A stretch of DNA of 64,000 nt, from NCBI RefSeq assembly GCF_023822045.1, contig NZ_CP084712.1, positions 3,779,001-3,843,000 on the forward strand. The letters run 5' to 3'. The DNA is from Sphingopyxis sp. USTB-05 (GTDB lineage Bacteria; Pseudomonadota; Alphaproteobacteria; Sphingomonadales; Sphingomonadaceae). Below are positions 26,075 to 34,014 of the stretch, piece by piece. Position numbers and translations under genes: made by a program. Position 1 is the stretch's first letter, and the number at the start of each line of letters is the position of its first letter. The notes beneath the pieces are model-generated. The model had not been told where the DNA came from and searched no databases. It saw only the letters and a list, made by a program, of their open reading frames with translations.

Positions 26075-26596
26075 TTACAGGCGGCCCACCGTACCCGAAC
26101 CAGGAGCCGGTTCCGAAATGAACCCGATCTTCTGGAAGCCGGCATATTGCATCGTGTAGATCACGCCACCGATGCACTGGTACGGCGTGTTAACGTCGCC
26201 GCGGATGTGCACTTCGGGGAAGTTTTCCTCGGTGATGTTCTGCGGACCGCCGATATCTTCGAGCAACTGCTCGAGCTTCTTCTGTCCACGTTCCAGCAGC
26301 TGCTTGGAATCCACCGGGGTCTGACCCCAATATACTTCACACGCCGTGCTCTCGGGGTTGGGCTCGCCGTCACCGTCGGTATCAGCCGAACGGATCGACA
26401 ACAGCACATTCTCAGGCTTCGTCGTCGTCACCTCAAACGCCACGTCGGGCAGCTTCAGGTTCACCGTCTCCAACACCACGGGAACCGTGATGAGGAAGAT
26501 GATGAGCAACACAAGCATGATGTCCACGAGCGGAGTCGTGTTGATTTCGGACATTGGGGCGTCTTCGCCGCCCTTGTCGCCTACACTCATCGCCAT
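26075..26596 (-). CDS. exbD: ExbD-type biopolymer transport protein (proximal copy)
   Basis: 173 residues with the same helix (NTTPLVDIMLVLLIIFLIT, including the essential Asp). The periplasmic domain has an insertion of about 30 residues with the acidic ADTDGDGEPNPES stretch and two Cys (TACEVYW, YQCIGG). Two different ExbD copies in one operon suggest a mixed or alternative motor. It lies 35 bases upstream of the distal exbD. Confidence 0.92.
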   Translation of the reverse strand: MAMSVGDKGGEDAPMSEINTTPLVDIMLVLLIIFLITVPVVLETVNLKLPDVAFEVTTTKPENVLLSIRSADTDGDGEPNPESTACEVYWGQTPVDSKQLLERGQKKLEQLLEDIGGPQNITEENFPEVHIRGDVNTPYQCIGGVIYTMQYAGFQKIGFISEPAPGSGTVGRL

Positions 26597-26725
26597 AGGA
26601 TTAGCATCCTGTCACAAAATTTCTGTCACGGACATCGGGACGGCGTGCCTGGGCCCGCCTTCCCTGTCCAGCGGACCCCGCCTTGTCGCCGCGTGACGAC
26701 AAAGGCGGGGATCCAGTAGACCCTA

Positions 26726-27538
26726 TTAGGCCTTCTTCGGTGCCGCAGCCGGAGCAGCAGCCTTCGCCGGAGCGATCGAAGCCGGCTTCACCTGGCCGTT
26801 CGACATGATCGAACCGAGAACGTCGTTCGAGAAGGTCGACAGACGGCGGGCGATCGCCTTGTTGCGGCTCTGGAGCCAGTTGAACGCGAGCACCGCGGGA
26901 ACGGCCACGATCAGACCGATGGCGGTCATGATCAGAGCTTCACCGACCGGACCGGCGACGGTGTCGATCGATGCCTGACCCGACGCACCGATCTTCACGA
27001 GGGCGCGAAGAATACCGATAACGGTACCGAACAGACCGACGAACGGAGCGGTCGAACCGACGGTCGCGAGGAACGCGAGGCCCGAGTTCAGCTTCGAGTT
27101 GATGTGGTTCTGCGAACGCTCGAGCGTGCCGTGCATCCAGTCATGCGCTTCGACGGGGTCGGTCAGCTTGTTATGCTCTTCGTTGGCGCGCAGACCGTCT
27201 TCGACGACCTGACGATAGGCGCTGTTCTTTTCGAGCTTCGAAGCGCCATCGGCGAGCGTCGGGGCGCGCCAGAAGTTGGCGTCGACGGCCTTGCCCTGGT
27301 TCATCACCTTATTCTGTTCGAACAGCTTGGTGAACAGGATGTAGAGCGTGCCGACGAACATGATCAGCAGGACGAGGAAGGTGACCTGCGAGACGATGCC
27401 GCCTTCGCACAGTGCGGGAACGAGACCGTAGGGGCTCGCGCCTTCTTCCTTCACGCACATCGCGGCGGGCATCAGGCTGAGCCCCGCGTCGTGGGCCGGT
27501 GCAGCCGCAGCGGCGGCATTTGCGATCAGATTAAACAT
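26726..27538 (-). CDS. exbB: ExbB/TolQ/MotA-type proton channel protein
   Basis: 270 residues with three membrane helices: VTFLVLLIMFVGTLYILF (about 52-69), LAFLATVGSTAPFVGLFGTVIGI (about 150-172) and ALIMTAIGLIVAVPAVLAFNW. The conserved Thr/Pro pattern of the motor is present. There is an alanine-rich N-terminus and a longer Ala/Pro/Lys tail. Works with ExbD and TonB to drive outer-membrane receptors. Confidence 0.93.
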   Translation of the reverse strand: MFNLIANAAAAAAPAHDAGLSLMPAAMCVKEEGASPYGLVPALCEGGIVSQVTFLVLLIMFVGTLYILFTKLFEQNKVMNQGKAVDANFWRAPTLADGASKLEKNSAYRQVVEDGLRANEEHNKLTDPVEAHDWMHGTLERSQNHINSKLNSGLAFLATVGSTAPFVGLFGTVIGILRALVKIGASGQASIDTVAGPVGEALIMTAIGLIVAVPAVLAFNWLQSRNKAIARRLSTFSNDVLGSIMSNGQVKPASIAPAKAAAPAAAPKKA

Positions 27539-27596
27539 ACTGGAAAATCCCTCTCAAAATATTCGATAAGTTTCGAAACACAGATCCGTCGCGCGA

Positions 27597-28253
27597 TCAG
27601 CGCGGAATCTGCCAACGGATACGATTGCTGTAGGTGCCGCCCGTGGGGTTACCCGCGCGATCCTTGCCCGGATTGAACCGGCCACGGCGCTGGATAAGCT
27701 TGCAGGTTTCGGCATCGAGGTCGGCATGGCCGCTCGACGAGGTCACGTCACACGAAGTGATGCGGCCGTCGGCGCCATAAGTGACGCGGAACCCGGTGGT
27801 GCCTTCACGCTCTTCGCGCATTGCACGGGCCGGATAGTCGTCGTTCGTCGCCCAGCGACCCGGGTTGCCCTTTGGCGTACCGGCGGCGCTGAGATCAGGC
27901 GTCGGCGGCGGCGCAGGCGGTGCCGGCGGCGTATAGACGGGCGGGGGCGGCGTCGGCGGCGCCTTCGGCACCGACTGGACCGTATTGGTCGTAACCGGCG
28001 GCGGAATCGGCGACGGCGGCGTCACAACCGGCGGCGGCGGCGGCAATTTATTGTCCGGCGGCGGCGGCGGCGGGGGTTCCTCCGGCGGCGGCGGCTCTTC
28101 AACGTCCACCACATCCAATTTTTCGGCGAGTTTCTTGACGATACTGATATTCAAGCCGTTAACCAGGCCGTAGCCCAGAACCGCTGTAAGCAGACCAACC
28201 AAGACAATCGCCACTACCCTGTTTTTAGGGTCGACATTATCACCATAAGCCAT
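27597..28253 (-). CDS. tonB: TonB energy transducer
   Basis: 218 residues: an N-terminal anchor helix (VVAIVLVGLLTAVLGYGLV, about 13-31), a long Pro-rich linker (about 50-125) that spans the periplasm, and a C-terminal TonB domain (YPARAMREEREGTTGFRVTY to FNPGKDRAGNPTGG). First gene of the tonB-exbB-exbD-exbD operon. It would power TonB-dependent receptors such as the one at 52435. Confidence 0.93.
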   Translation of the reverse strand: MAYGDNVDPKNRVVAIVLVGLLTAVLGYGLVNGLNISIVKKLAEKLDVVDVEEPPPPEEPPPPPPPDNKLPPPPPVVTPPSPIPPPVTTNTVQSVPKAPPTPPPPVYTPPAPPAPPPTPDLSAAGTPKGNPGRWATNDDYPARAMREEREGTTGFRVTYGADGRITSCDVTSSSGHADLDAETCKLIQRRGRFNPGKDRAGNPTGGTYSNRIRWQIPR

Positions 28254-28521
28254 TCAGGGACGACGCTCCTTGCTAGATCATCCTGACACCAATTCCCAAC
28301 CATCGGGACGGTTGCCAAATGCCCGGATGATTTCCGATGCGTTTTCACAGACCCGACGGCGCTGCATCCGGCTTATTATGTTTTTGCCGGACACTTCGGG
28401 CACGTCCTATCGCGGTGGCGGCACATTCGCAAACCCTTTATCAGCGGTTAATGTGCCATGTCCCATGATAGGGATTTCAACGCCGATAACGGTGTCATAA
28501 ATGACGGAAAGTGGATCGATC

Positions 28522-29403
28522 ATGCGCCTCCCCCACCCGGCCGCTATCGCCGGCATTCTTGCCTTAAGCCTTGGAATCCCCGGCGTTTCCGCAATGCAGG
28601 CGCCGATCGCTGCGCCGACCGCCAGCCCGTACAGCTATGCCGACATCGCCGATCTGGCGACCGCGGCGCCGATCGCCCTGCACGCGCGCATCTATAAGGC
28701 CGCGGCGCTCAAAACGGCACAAGCGCCCGGAGTCGCGGCCGGTCGCGCCCGATTCTATGTCGAAGCCGACGTCGTCAGCCTGATTCGCGGCAAGGGACCC
28801 CTCGCATCGCGAATCTCCTATCTCGTCGACCTGCCGCTGGACGCGAAGGGCAAGCCGCCGAAGCTGAAGAAGAAGCAGCCAGTCCTGCTCTTTGCCCGCC
28901 CCGTCGCGGGCGCGACGGCAGGAAGCAGCAACACCGGCAGCGTCCAGCTGATCGCGCCCGACGCCCAACTGCCATGGGATCCGGCGACCGAGGCGCAGCT
29001 GCGCGCGGTGCTGACCGAACTCGTCAAGCCCGGCGCGGCGCCGGCGATCACCGGCATCGCCAATGGTTTCCACGTTCCCGGCACCCTGCCCGGCGAGGGC
29101 GAAACACAGCTATTCCTCAACACCAGCACGGGCGAGCCGGTGTCGCTGACGATCCTGACCGCAGCCGACGGATCACGGCGCTGGGCCGCGGCATTCGGCG
29201 AGATCGTCGACGGGTCAGCCGCGGTGCCGCAGCGCGATACGCTGGCCTGGTACCGGCTCGCCTGTGGGCTGCCGCGCCAACTTCCGCTCGGCAAGCTTGC
29301 GGGCACGGCACCCGAAGATCGCCGAAAGGCCGCGTCGGATTATGGCATCATCCTCGGCGCGCTCGGCGAATGCACGCGCACCCGCAAGCCGCCGGTGAGT
29401 TAG
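28522..29403 (+). CDS. Exported protein of unknown function
   Basis: About 293 residues from the ATG at 28522 (MRLPHPAAIAGILALSLG, a clean signal peptide cut near VSA); an in-frame ATG at 28501 adds seven residues. The mature part has a beta-rich look with a KLKKKQPVLLFARP stretch and paired Cys near the C-terminus (RLACGLP, LGECTRT). Probably periplasmic; no domain recognised. Divergent from tonB across 268 bases that must hold both promoters. Confidence 0.75.
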   Translation: MRLPHPAAIAGILALSLGIPGVSAMQAPIAAPTASPYSYADIADLATAAPIALHARIYKAAALKTAQAPGVAAGRARFYVEADVVSLIRGKGPLASRISYLVDLPLDAKGKPPKLKKKQPVLLFARPVAGATAGSSNTGSVQLIAPDAQLPWDPATEAQLRAVLTELVKPGAAPAITGIANGFHVPGTLPGEGETQLFLNTSTGEPVSLTILTAADGSRRWAAAFGEIVDGSAAVPQRDTLAWYRLACGLPRQLPLGKLAGTAPEDRRKAASDYGIILGALGECTRTRKPPVS

Positions 29404-29521
29404 TTGGGATAAAGTTCTGCTTCGGCGCACCTAAGGCGCGCCAGGCTTGTTTCCGCGACAAAAGCCGATAGGGCGCTCGCAACGGCGGGGCGCAGCCCCG
29501 CGTCTATACGGAGTCCCCAGC

Positions 29522-30841
29522 ATGTCGCCCTATTCCGCCCCGACCGCCCCCCGCCCGCCGCTGCGTGTCGCGCTGGCGGGTATTGGCGTCGTCGGCGGCG
29601 GGGTCGTGCGGCTGCTCGAAGCGAACCGCGACCTGATCGCGCGGCGCGCGGGTCGGCCGATCGAGATCGTCGCGCTGTCGGCGCGCGACCGGCACAAGGA
29701 TCGCGGCGTCGACCTGTCGCCCTATCGCTGGGAAGACGATATGGATGCACTCGTTGCGGCCGACGATGTCGATGTCGTCGTCGAGATGATCGGCGGCGCC
29801 GATGGGCCGGCGCTGACGCTGGCGCGCCACACGCTCGGTGCGGGCAAGGCGCTGGTCACCGCGAACAAGGCGATGATCGCACATCATGGGCTCGACCTCG
29901 CGCGGCTGGCCGAGGAAAAGGACACCCCGCTGAAATATGAGGCCGCGGTCGCGGGCGGGATTCCCGTCATCAAGGCGATCCGCGAGGGCGCGTCGGCGAA
30001 CGAGATCGCGCGCGTCTATGGCATCCTCAACGGCACCTGCAATTATATCCTGACGCAGATGGAGCGGAACGGCGCGAGCTTTGCCGATGCGCTGAGCGCT
30101 GCGCAGGCCGAGGGCTATGCCGAAGCCGACCCGACCTTCGACGTCGACGGAATCGACGCCGCGCATAAATTGTCGATCCTCGCGGCGCTCTGTTTCGGGA
30201 CGCGGCTCGACATCGGCGCGGTGACCGCCGACGGGATCCGCGGGCTGATCGCCGCCGACATCCGCGAGGCCGAAGCCCTGGGGCATCGCGTCCGCCTGAT
30301 CGGTATGGCCGAACGCGATTCGAATGGCCTCTATCAGCATGTCCAACCGTGCCTGGTGCCGGCCGACCACCCGCTCGCCTATGTTCCCGGGGCATTGAAT
30401 GCCGTCGTCGCCGAGGGCAATTTCGTCGGCCGCCTCTTCTTCGAAGGCGCGGGCGCGGGCGCGGGACCGACGGCGTCGGCGATCGTCGCCGACATCATCG
30501 ACATCGCGCGCGACGAATATGGCCCTGCCTTTGCGATGCCGGTCGATTCGCTCGACGCGGCGCCCGTCGCCGACGCGGGGGCGCGGATCGGCAAACATTA
30601 TGTCCGCCTGATCGTCGAAGACCGGATCGGCGTGCTCGCAGAGATCGCGACGGCGATGCGCGACGCCGGCGTATCGATCGAAAGCCTGATCCAGCGCGGC
30701 AGCGACGACGACAGCGGCGTCGTGATCGTGCTCGTTACACATGAGGGTCCCGCCAGCACGATTCATGCTGCGCTCGATATTCTCGCCACTTCGGACCATG
30801 TCGTCGGCGCGCCGATGCATATGCCCATTTTGGCGCTTTGA
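29522..30841 (+). CDS. hom: Homoserine dehydrogenase
   Basis: 439 residues from the ATG at 29522; the frame extends upstream but without homology. NAD(P)-binding VALAGIGVVGGGVVRLLE, the catalytic-domain KYEAAVAGGIPVIKAI and GILNGTCNYILTQME, DPTFDVDGIDAAHKL, and a C-terminal ACT domain (YVRLIVEDRIGVLAEIATAM). It reduces aspartate semialdehyde to homoserine in the threonine/methionine pathway; the ACT domain implies feedback control. A GCGGGGC-GCA-GCCCCGC hairpin (29485-29501) lies just before the ribosome site. Confidence 0.95.
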   Translation: MSPYSAPTAPRPPLRVALAGIGVVGGGVVRLLEANRDLIARRAGRPIEIVALSARDRHKDRGVDLSPYRWEDDMDALVAADDVDVVVEMIGGADGPALTLARHTLGAGKALVTANKAMIAHHGLDLARLAEEKDTPLKYEAAVAGGIPVIKAIREGASANEIARVYGILNGTCNYILTQMERNGASFADALSAAQAEGYAEADPTFDVDGIDAAHKLSILAALCFGTRLDIGAVTADGIRGLIAADIREAEALGHRVRLIGMAERDSNGLYQHVQPCLVPADHPLAYVPGALNAVVAEGNFVGRLFFEGAGAGAGPTASAIVADIIDIARDEYGPAFAMPVDSLDAAPVADAGARIGKHYVRLIVEDRIGVLAEIATAMRDAGVSIESLIQRGSDDDSGVVIVLVTHEGPASTIHAALDILATSDHVVGAPMHMPILAL

Positions 30842-30896
30842 CCTGCTTGTAATCGCCTAGCCCCCTGTTACCCCTGACGAGGGGAATGGGGCGGAT

Positions 30897-31721
30897 ATGG
30901 ATATCGAAATCAGACGGGGACTGGCCGAGGCGCGGACACTGGCGGTCGAGCATTGGCGACCGCTGCTCGCCTATATGCTGCTGGGCGTCGTACTGCCTTA
31001 CCTGCTGCTCGCCAGCGAGCCGGTCCTCAGCATCGAGGTACTCGTCGCGCTGGCCCTCGTGCCCGAGGATTTCCGCTTTACCGGCTCGATTGTCGGCCCG
31101 CTCTACCTGCTCGGTATCTGTGCCGCACTGCTATGCGGCGCGATGCTCGCGCTGTGGCGCGCCATGCTCGCCGAGATTCGCGAGGGCTATGTCGCCGAAA
31201 TCATGTACGGCATGGTTGCCGGCGCCGCCTATCTGATCGCCGGCCTGCTTTTCTATTATTTCCTGGGCTTCCTGCTGTCGCTGCCATTCCAGCTGACCGT
31301 CGGGGTCGAAGCGATGCGTGCCGAAGGCTCGCCGATCGCGATCGCGCGCCAGATCCTGCTGGCGCTGCTAAGCGCTTGGTTCAACGCCCGCCTTTGCCTG
31401 ATCGGACCGATCATGGCCGAAGCGGGGAAGCTGGAACCGGTGACGGCTTTCGCCGAATCGTGGCGGCGGACCGCGCGCCGCCAATGGTCGCTCGCCGCGC
31501 TCTATCTGACATTCAATATCGTCGCCGCGATGCTGATCGGGCTCCTTTTCGCGTCGCACAGCTATCTGATCGTGAGCGGCGAAACGATGCGGATCGCTTC
31601 CATGGCGATGAGCAGCGTCTGGCTGATTTTCTGGTGCGGCTATTTCGCGGTCACCACGCTGGTCCCCGCAGGCTTGTATCGCGCGGCGAACACCGGAGTC
31701 CCGGCGGCGACCTTCGCCTAG
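30897..31721 (+). CDS. Multi-span membrane protein of unknown function
   Basis: 274 residues with about six hydrophobic helices, including LLAYMLLGVVLPYLLLA, YLLGICAALLCGAMLALW and SSVWLIFWCGYFAVTTL. The loop AEAGKLEPVTAFAESWRRTARR resembles a cytoplasmic segment seen in sphingomonad membrane proteins of the DUF-type. No catalytic motif. Its stop overlaps the convergent exported-protein gene by 4 bases. Confidence 0.75.
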   Translation: MDIEIRRGLAEARTLAVEHWRPLLAYMLLGVVLPYLLLASEPVLSIEVLVALALVPEDFRFTGSIVGPLYLLGICAALLCGAMLALWRAMLAEIREGYVAEIMYGMVAGAAYLIAGLLFYYFLGFLLSLPFQLTVGVEAMRAEGSPIAIARQILLALLSAWFNARLCLIGPIMAEAGKLEPVTAFAESWRRTARRQWSLAALYLTFNIVAAMLIGLLFASHSYLIVSGETMRIASMAMSSVWLIFWCGYFAVTTLVPAGLYRAANTGVPAATFA

Positions 31722-32194
31722 GGTTCGTCCTCGGGCGTCGGCGGCGTCCCCGTCTCGGGATCGGTCGCGCGCTTCACCGCTTCATAGAGCGCATTATATT
31801 CGGGGCCGGGCTTCATCCGGCCGCCGATCGAAATCCAGCTATAGGGTAATTTGTCCCCCACCACTCCGTGCGCCTCGGCGCGCGGCAGCTTTGGTGGTGC
31901 CTCGCGGCCTTCGTTCGCGATCGCGCGCAGTTCGGGCGACAGGCGGTGGCGTTCGGTATCGGTGCCGCATACGTTGATCGAGCCGTCGTCGGCTGGTTTG
32001 CAGCGCTTGATCGGGTCGACCATTTCCTTTGCCCTGGCGGCGGCCTCGTCGGCTTTGGATTTGGTCGACGGCGGCGCCGGGGGCCCGACCATCTGGGCGC
32101 CGACGGAGGGCACCGTCATGCCAATGACACAGGCCGTCGCGAGAGCGGCTCCGAATCGGGCGAAGTATCCTCGACAAGCGACGCGGGCGACCAT
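31718..32194 (-). CDS. Exported protein of unknown function
   Basis: 158 residues; the N-terminus carries a long signal peptide (FGAALATACVIGMTVPSVGA). The mature part is Pro- and Lys-rich with two Cys (IKRCKPADD, INVCGTDTE) and no recognised fold. Convergent with the preceding membrane protein gene and divergent from glpX. Confidence 0.65.
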   Translation of the reverse strand: MVARVACRGYFARFGAALATACVIGMTVPSVGAQMVGPPAPPSTKSKADEAAARAKEMVDPIKRCKPADDGSINVCGTDTERHRLSPELRAIANEGREAPPKLPRAEAHGVVGDKLPYSWISIGGRMKPGPEYNALYEAVKRATDPETGTPPTPEDEP

Positions 32195-32255
32195 ATGGCG
32201 CCCACCATGCCCGACCGGGGCGCCAAGGCAAGATCAAAGACGGAGAGCAGCAAAC

Positions 32256-33227
32256 ATGACGGATACCGGCAGCAACCTCGACCGGGTGCTCGTGCTCGAA
32301 ATGGTGCGCGTCACCGAAGCCGCGGCGATCGCCGCCGCAAAGCTGATCGGACGCGGCGACGAGAAAGCCGCCGATGCCGCCGCCGTCGAAGCGATGCGCA
32401 CGGCCTTCAACACGCTTTATATGGATGGCACCATTGTCATCGGCGAGGGCGAGCGCGACGAGGCACCAATGCTCTATATCGGCGAAAAGGTCGGCAACGC
32501 GCCGGGTAAGGGCCCCAAGATCGACATCGCGGTCGACCCGCTGGAAGGCACGACGATCACCGCCAAGGCCGGCCCCAACGCGCTCGCGGTGCTCGCGATC
32601 GCCGAGGAAGGCTGCCTGCTCAACGCCCCCGACGTTTATATGGACAAGCTCGCGGTCGGCGCAGGCTATTCGCCGAACATCGTCAATTTCGACAATAGCG
32701 TGCGCGAGAATGTCGAAGCCGTCGCGCGTGAAAAGGGGTGCAAGCCCGAACAGATCATCGTCTGCGTGCTCGACCGCCCGCGCCACGAGGCGATCATCGC
32801 CGAACTGCGCGCGATCGGTTGCGGCGTCGCGCTGATCCCCGACGGCGACGTCGCGGGCGTGATCGCAACGACGAATCCCGAAACCAACATCGACATCTAT
32901 ATGGGATCGGGCGGCGCGCCCGAGGGCGTGCTCGCCGCAGCGGCGCTGCGCTGCGTCGGCGGCCAGTTCAAGGGCCGCCTGCTGTTCCGCAACGACGACG
33001 AGCGGCTGCGCGCGAAAAAATGGGGCATCGAGGATCTCGACCGCGTCTATGACCTCGAAGATCTTGCCAAGGGCGACGTGATCTTTGCCGCGACCGGCGT
33101 CACCGACGGATCGCTTCTGCGCGGGGTCAAGCGCCGGCGCGATGGCATCATGACGACGGAGACGGTCGTGATGCGCGCCTCGTCGGGCACGGTGCGCTGG
33201 GTCAAGGGCGAGCATCGCGCGCACTGA
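32256..33227 (+). CDS. glpX: Class II fructose-1,6-bisphosphatase
   Basis: 323 residues from the ATG at 32256, with CGGAGAG upstream. GlpX signatures are GTIVIGEGERDEAPMLYIGE, IAVDPLEGTTI (metal and phosphate binding), IVCVLDRPRH, IDIYMGSGGAPEGVLAA and TGVTDG. Catalyses the fructose-bisphosphatase step of gluconeogenesis in the cytoplasm with Mn or Mg. In sphingomonads, which use the Entner-Doudoroff route, it supports sugar phosphate synthesis. Confidence 0.95.
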   Translation: MTDTGSNLDRVLVLEMVRVTEAAAIAAAKLIGRGDEKAADAAAVEAMRTAFNTLYMDGTIVIGEGERDEAPMLYIGEKVGNAPGKGPKIDIAVDPLEGTTITAKAGPNALAVLAIAEEGCLLNAPDVYMDKLAVGAGYSPNIVNFDNSVRENVEAVAREKGCKPEQIIVCVLDRPRHEAIIAELRAIGCGVALIPDGDVAGVIATTNPETNIDIYMGSGGAPEGVLAAAALRCVGGQFKGRLLFRNDDERLRAKKWGIEDLDRVYDLEDLAKGDVIFAATGVTDGSLLRGVKRRRDGIMTTETVVMRASSGTVRWVKGEHRAH

Positions 33228-33261
33228 CGGGTTTCGAGCGAAAGCGGACCTCATCCGTCAT

Positions 33262-33354
33262 CGTCACCCCGGACTTGATCCGGGGTCCCGCTATTTCGTG
33301 AAGCGGGCCAGTATGTTCGAAAAGCGGGATCCCGGGTCAAGCCCGGGATGACGA
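33262..33354. repeat. REP-like palindromic element
   Basis: Fifth copy of the family, with arms cgtcaccccggacttgatcc and the inverted cccgggatgacga. It sits between glpX and the convergent flavodoxin gene, where it may also stop transcription. Confidence 0.8.
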
Positions 33355-33463
33355 AGGGTGGCGATGTCCGTTCGCCACCCCCAGGACAACGCCCGGCACT
33401 TGACCTTCGCACCATCCTTGCCGTATTATTTCGATAATACAGCTTGGATAACCCATGGCATTG

Positions 33464-33949
33464 TCAGAAAATCCCCGCCGCCAGTCCCTCCGCCAGTGCG
33501 GCGCCAAGGTCGCGGGCTTCGGCGAGGCGATCCGGCGCGATCGTCTTGGGCGCGAGGATCGCTTCGGGGGTCTGCGCCGCTGTATTCACGATGACCGGTT
33601 CGGCGACGCGTTTCAGCCGCCAGCCGGTCGCGATGCGATCGAGCTGGCGCTGGGCGTTTTCGCCGTCGGACCCTGCGCAGATGATCGTCGCATAGGGGCG
33701 TCCCTCGATCCGGCCGAGGCACGGATAATAGCAGCGGTCGAACATCTCCTTCATCGCGCCCGACAGCGCCGCGAGATTTTCGGGGCCGACGAAAAGATAG
33801 CCGCCCGCCGCTTGCAACGCGTCGGACGTGACTTCGTCTGCGGCGACGAGCCTGGCAGTCCCCGCCCCCTCGGCCGCCGCACGCGCGAGCGCTTCGCTGC
33901 CGCCGGTACGGCTGTGCCAGACGATGAGCAGGTGCGGCGCGTCGGTCAT
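33464..33949 (-). CDS. Flavodoxin family protein
   Basis: 161 residues from the ATG at 33949 (a start at 33985 adds 12). The FMN loop is LLIVWHSRTGGSEALARAAA (phosphate-binding SRTGG), with YLFVGPENLAALSGAMKEMFDR as the second FMN contact and TIICAGSDGENAQRQLDRI as the third. Probably a small FMN-dependent reductase. Convergent with glpX and divergent from the alkylsulfatase gene. Confidence 0.85.
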   Translation of the reverse strand: MTDAPHLLIVWHSRTGGSEALARAAAEGAGTARLVAADEVTSDALQAAGGYLFVGPENLAALSGAMKEMFDRCYYPCLGRIEGRPYATIICAGSDGENAQRQLDRIATGWRLKRVAEPVIVNTAAQTPEAILAPKTIAPDRLAEARDLGAALAEGLAAGIF

Positions 33950-34014
33950 GCGCCGATGCTTGCCAAGCACCGGCACGCGGCGCAAGCTGCCCCGACATAT
34001 GGGGGAGATATGAC

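Noticed and set aside
27726..28286. Arg-rich 186-codon plus-strand ORF opposite tonB
   Set aside because: It is the antisense of the Pro-rich TonB linker, which forces an Arg/Gly-rich shadow.
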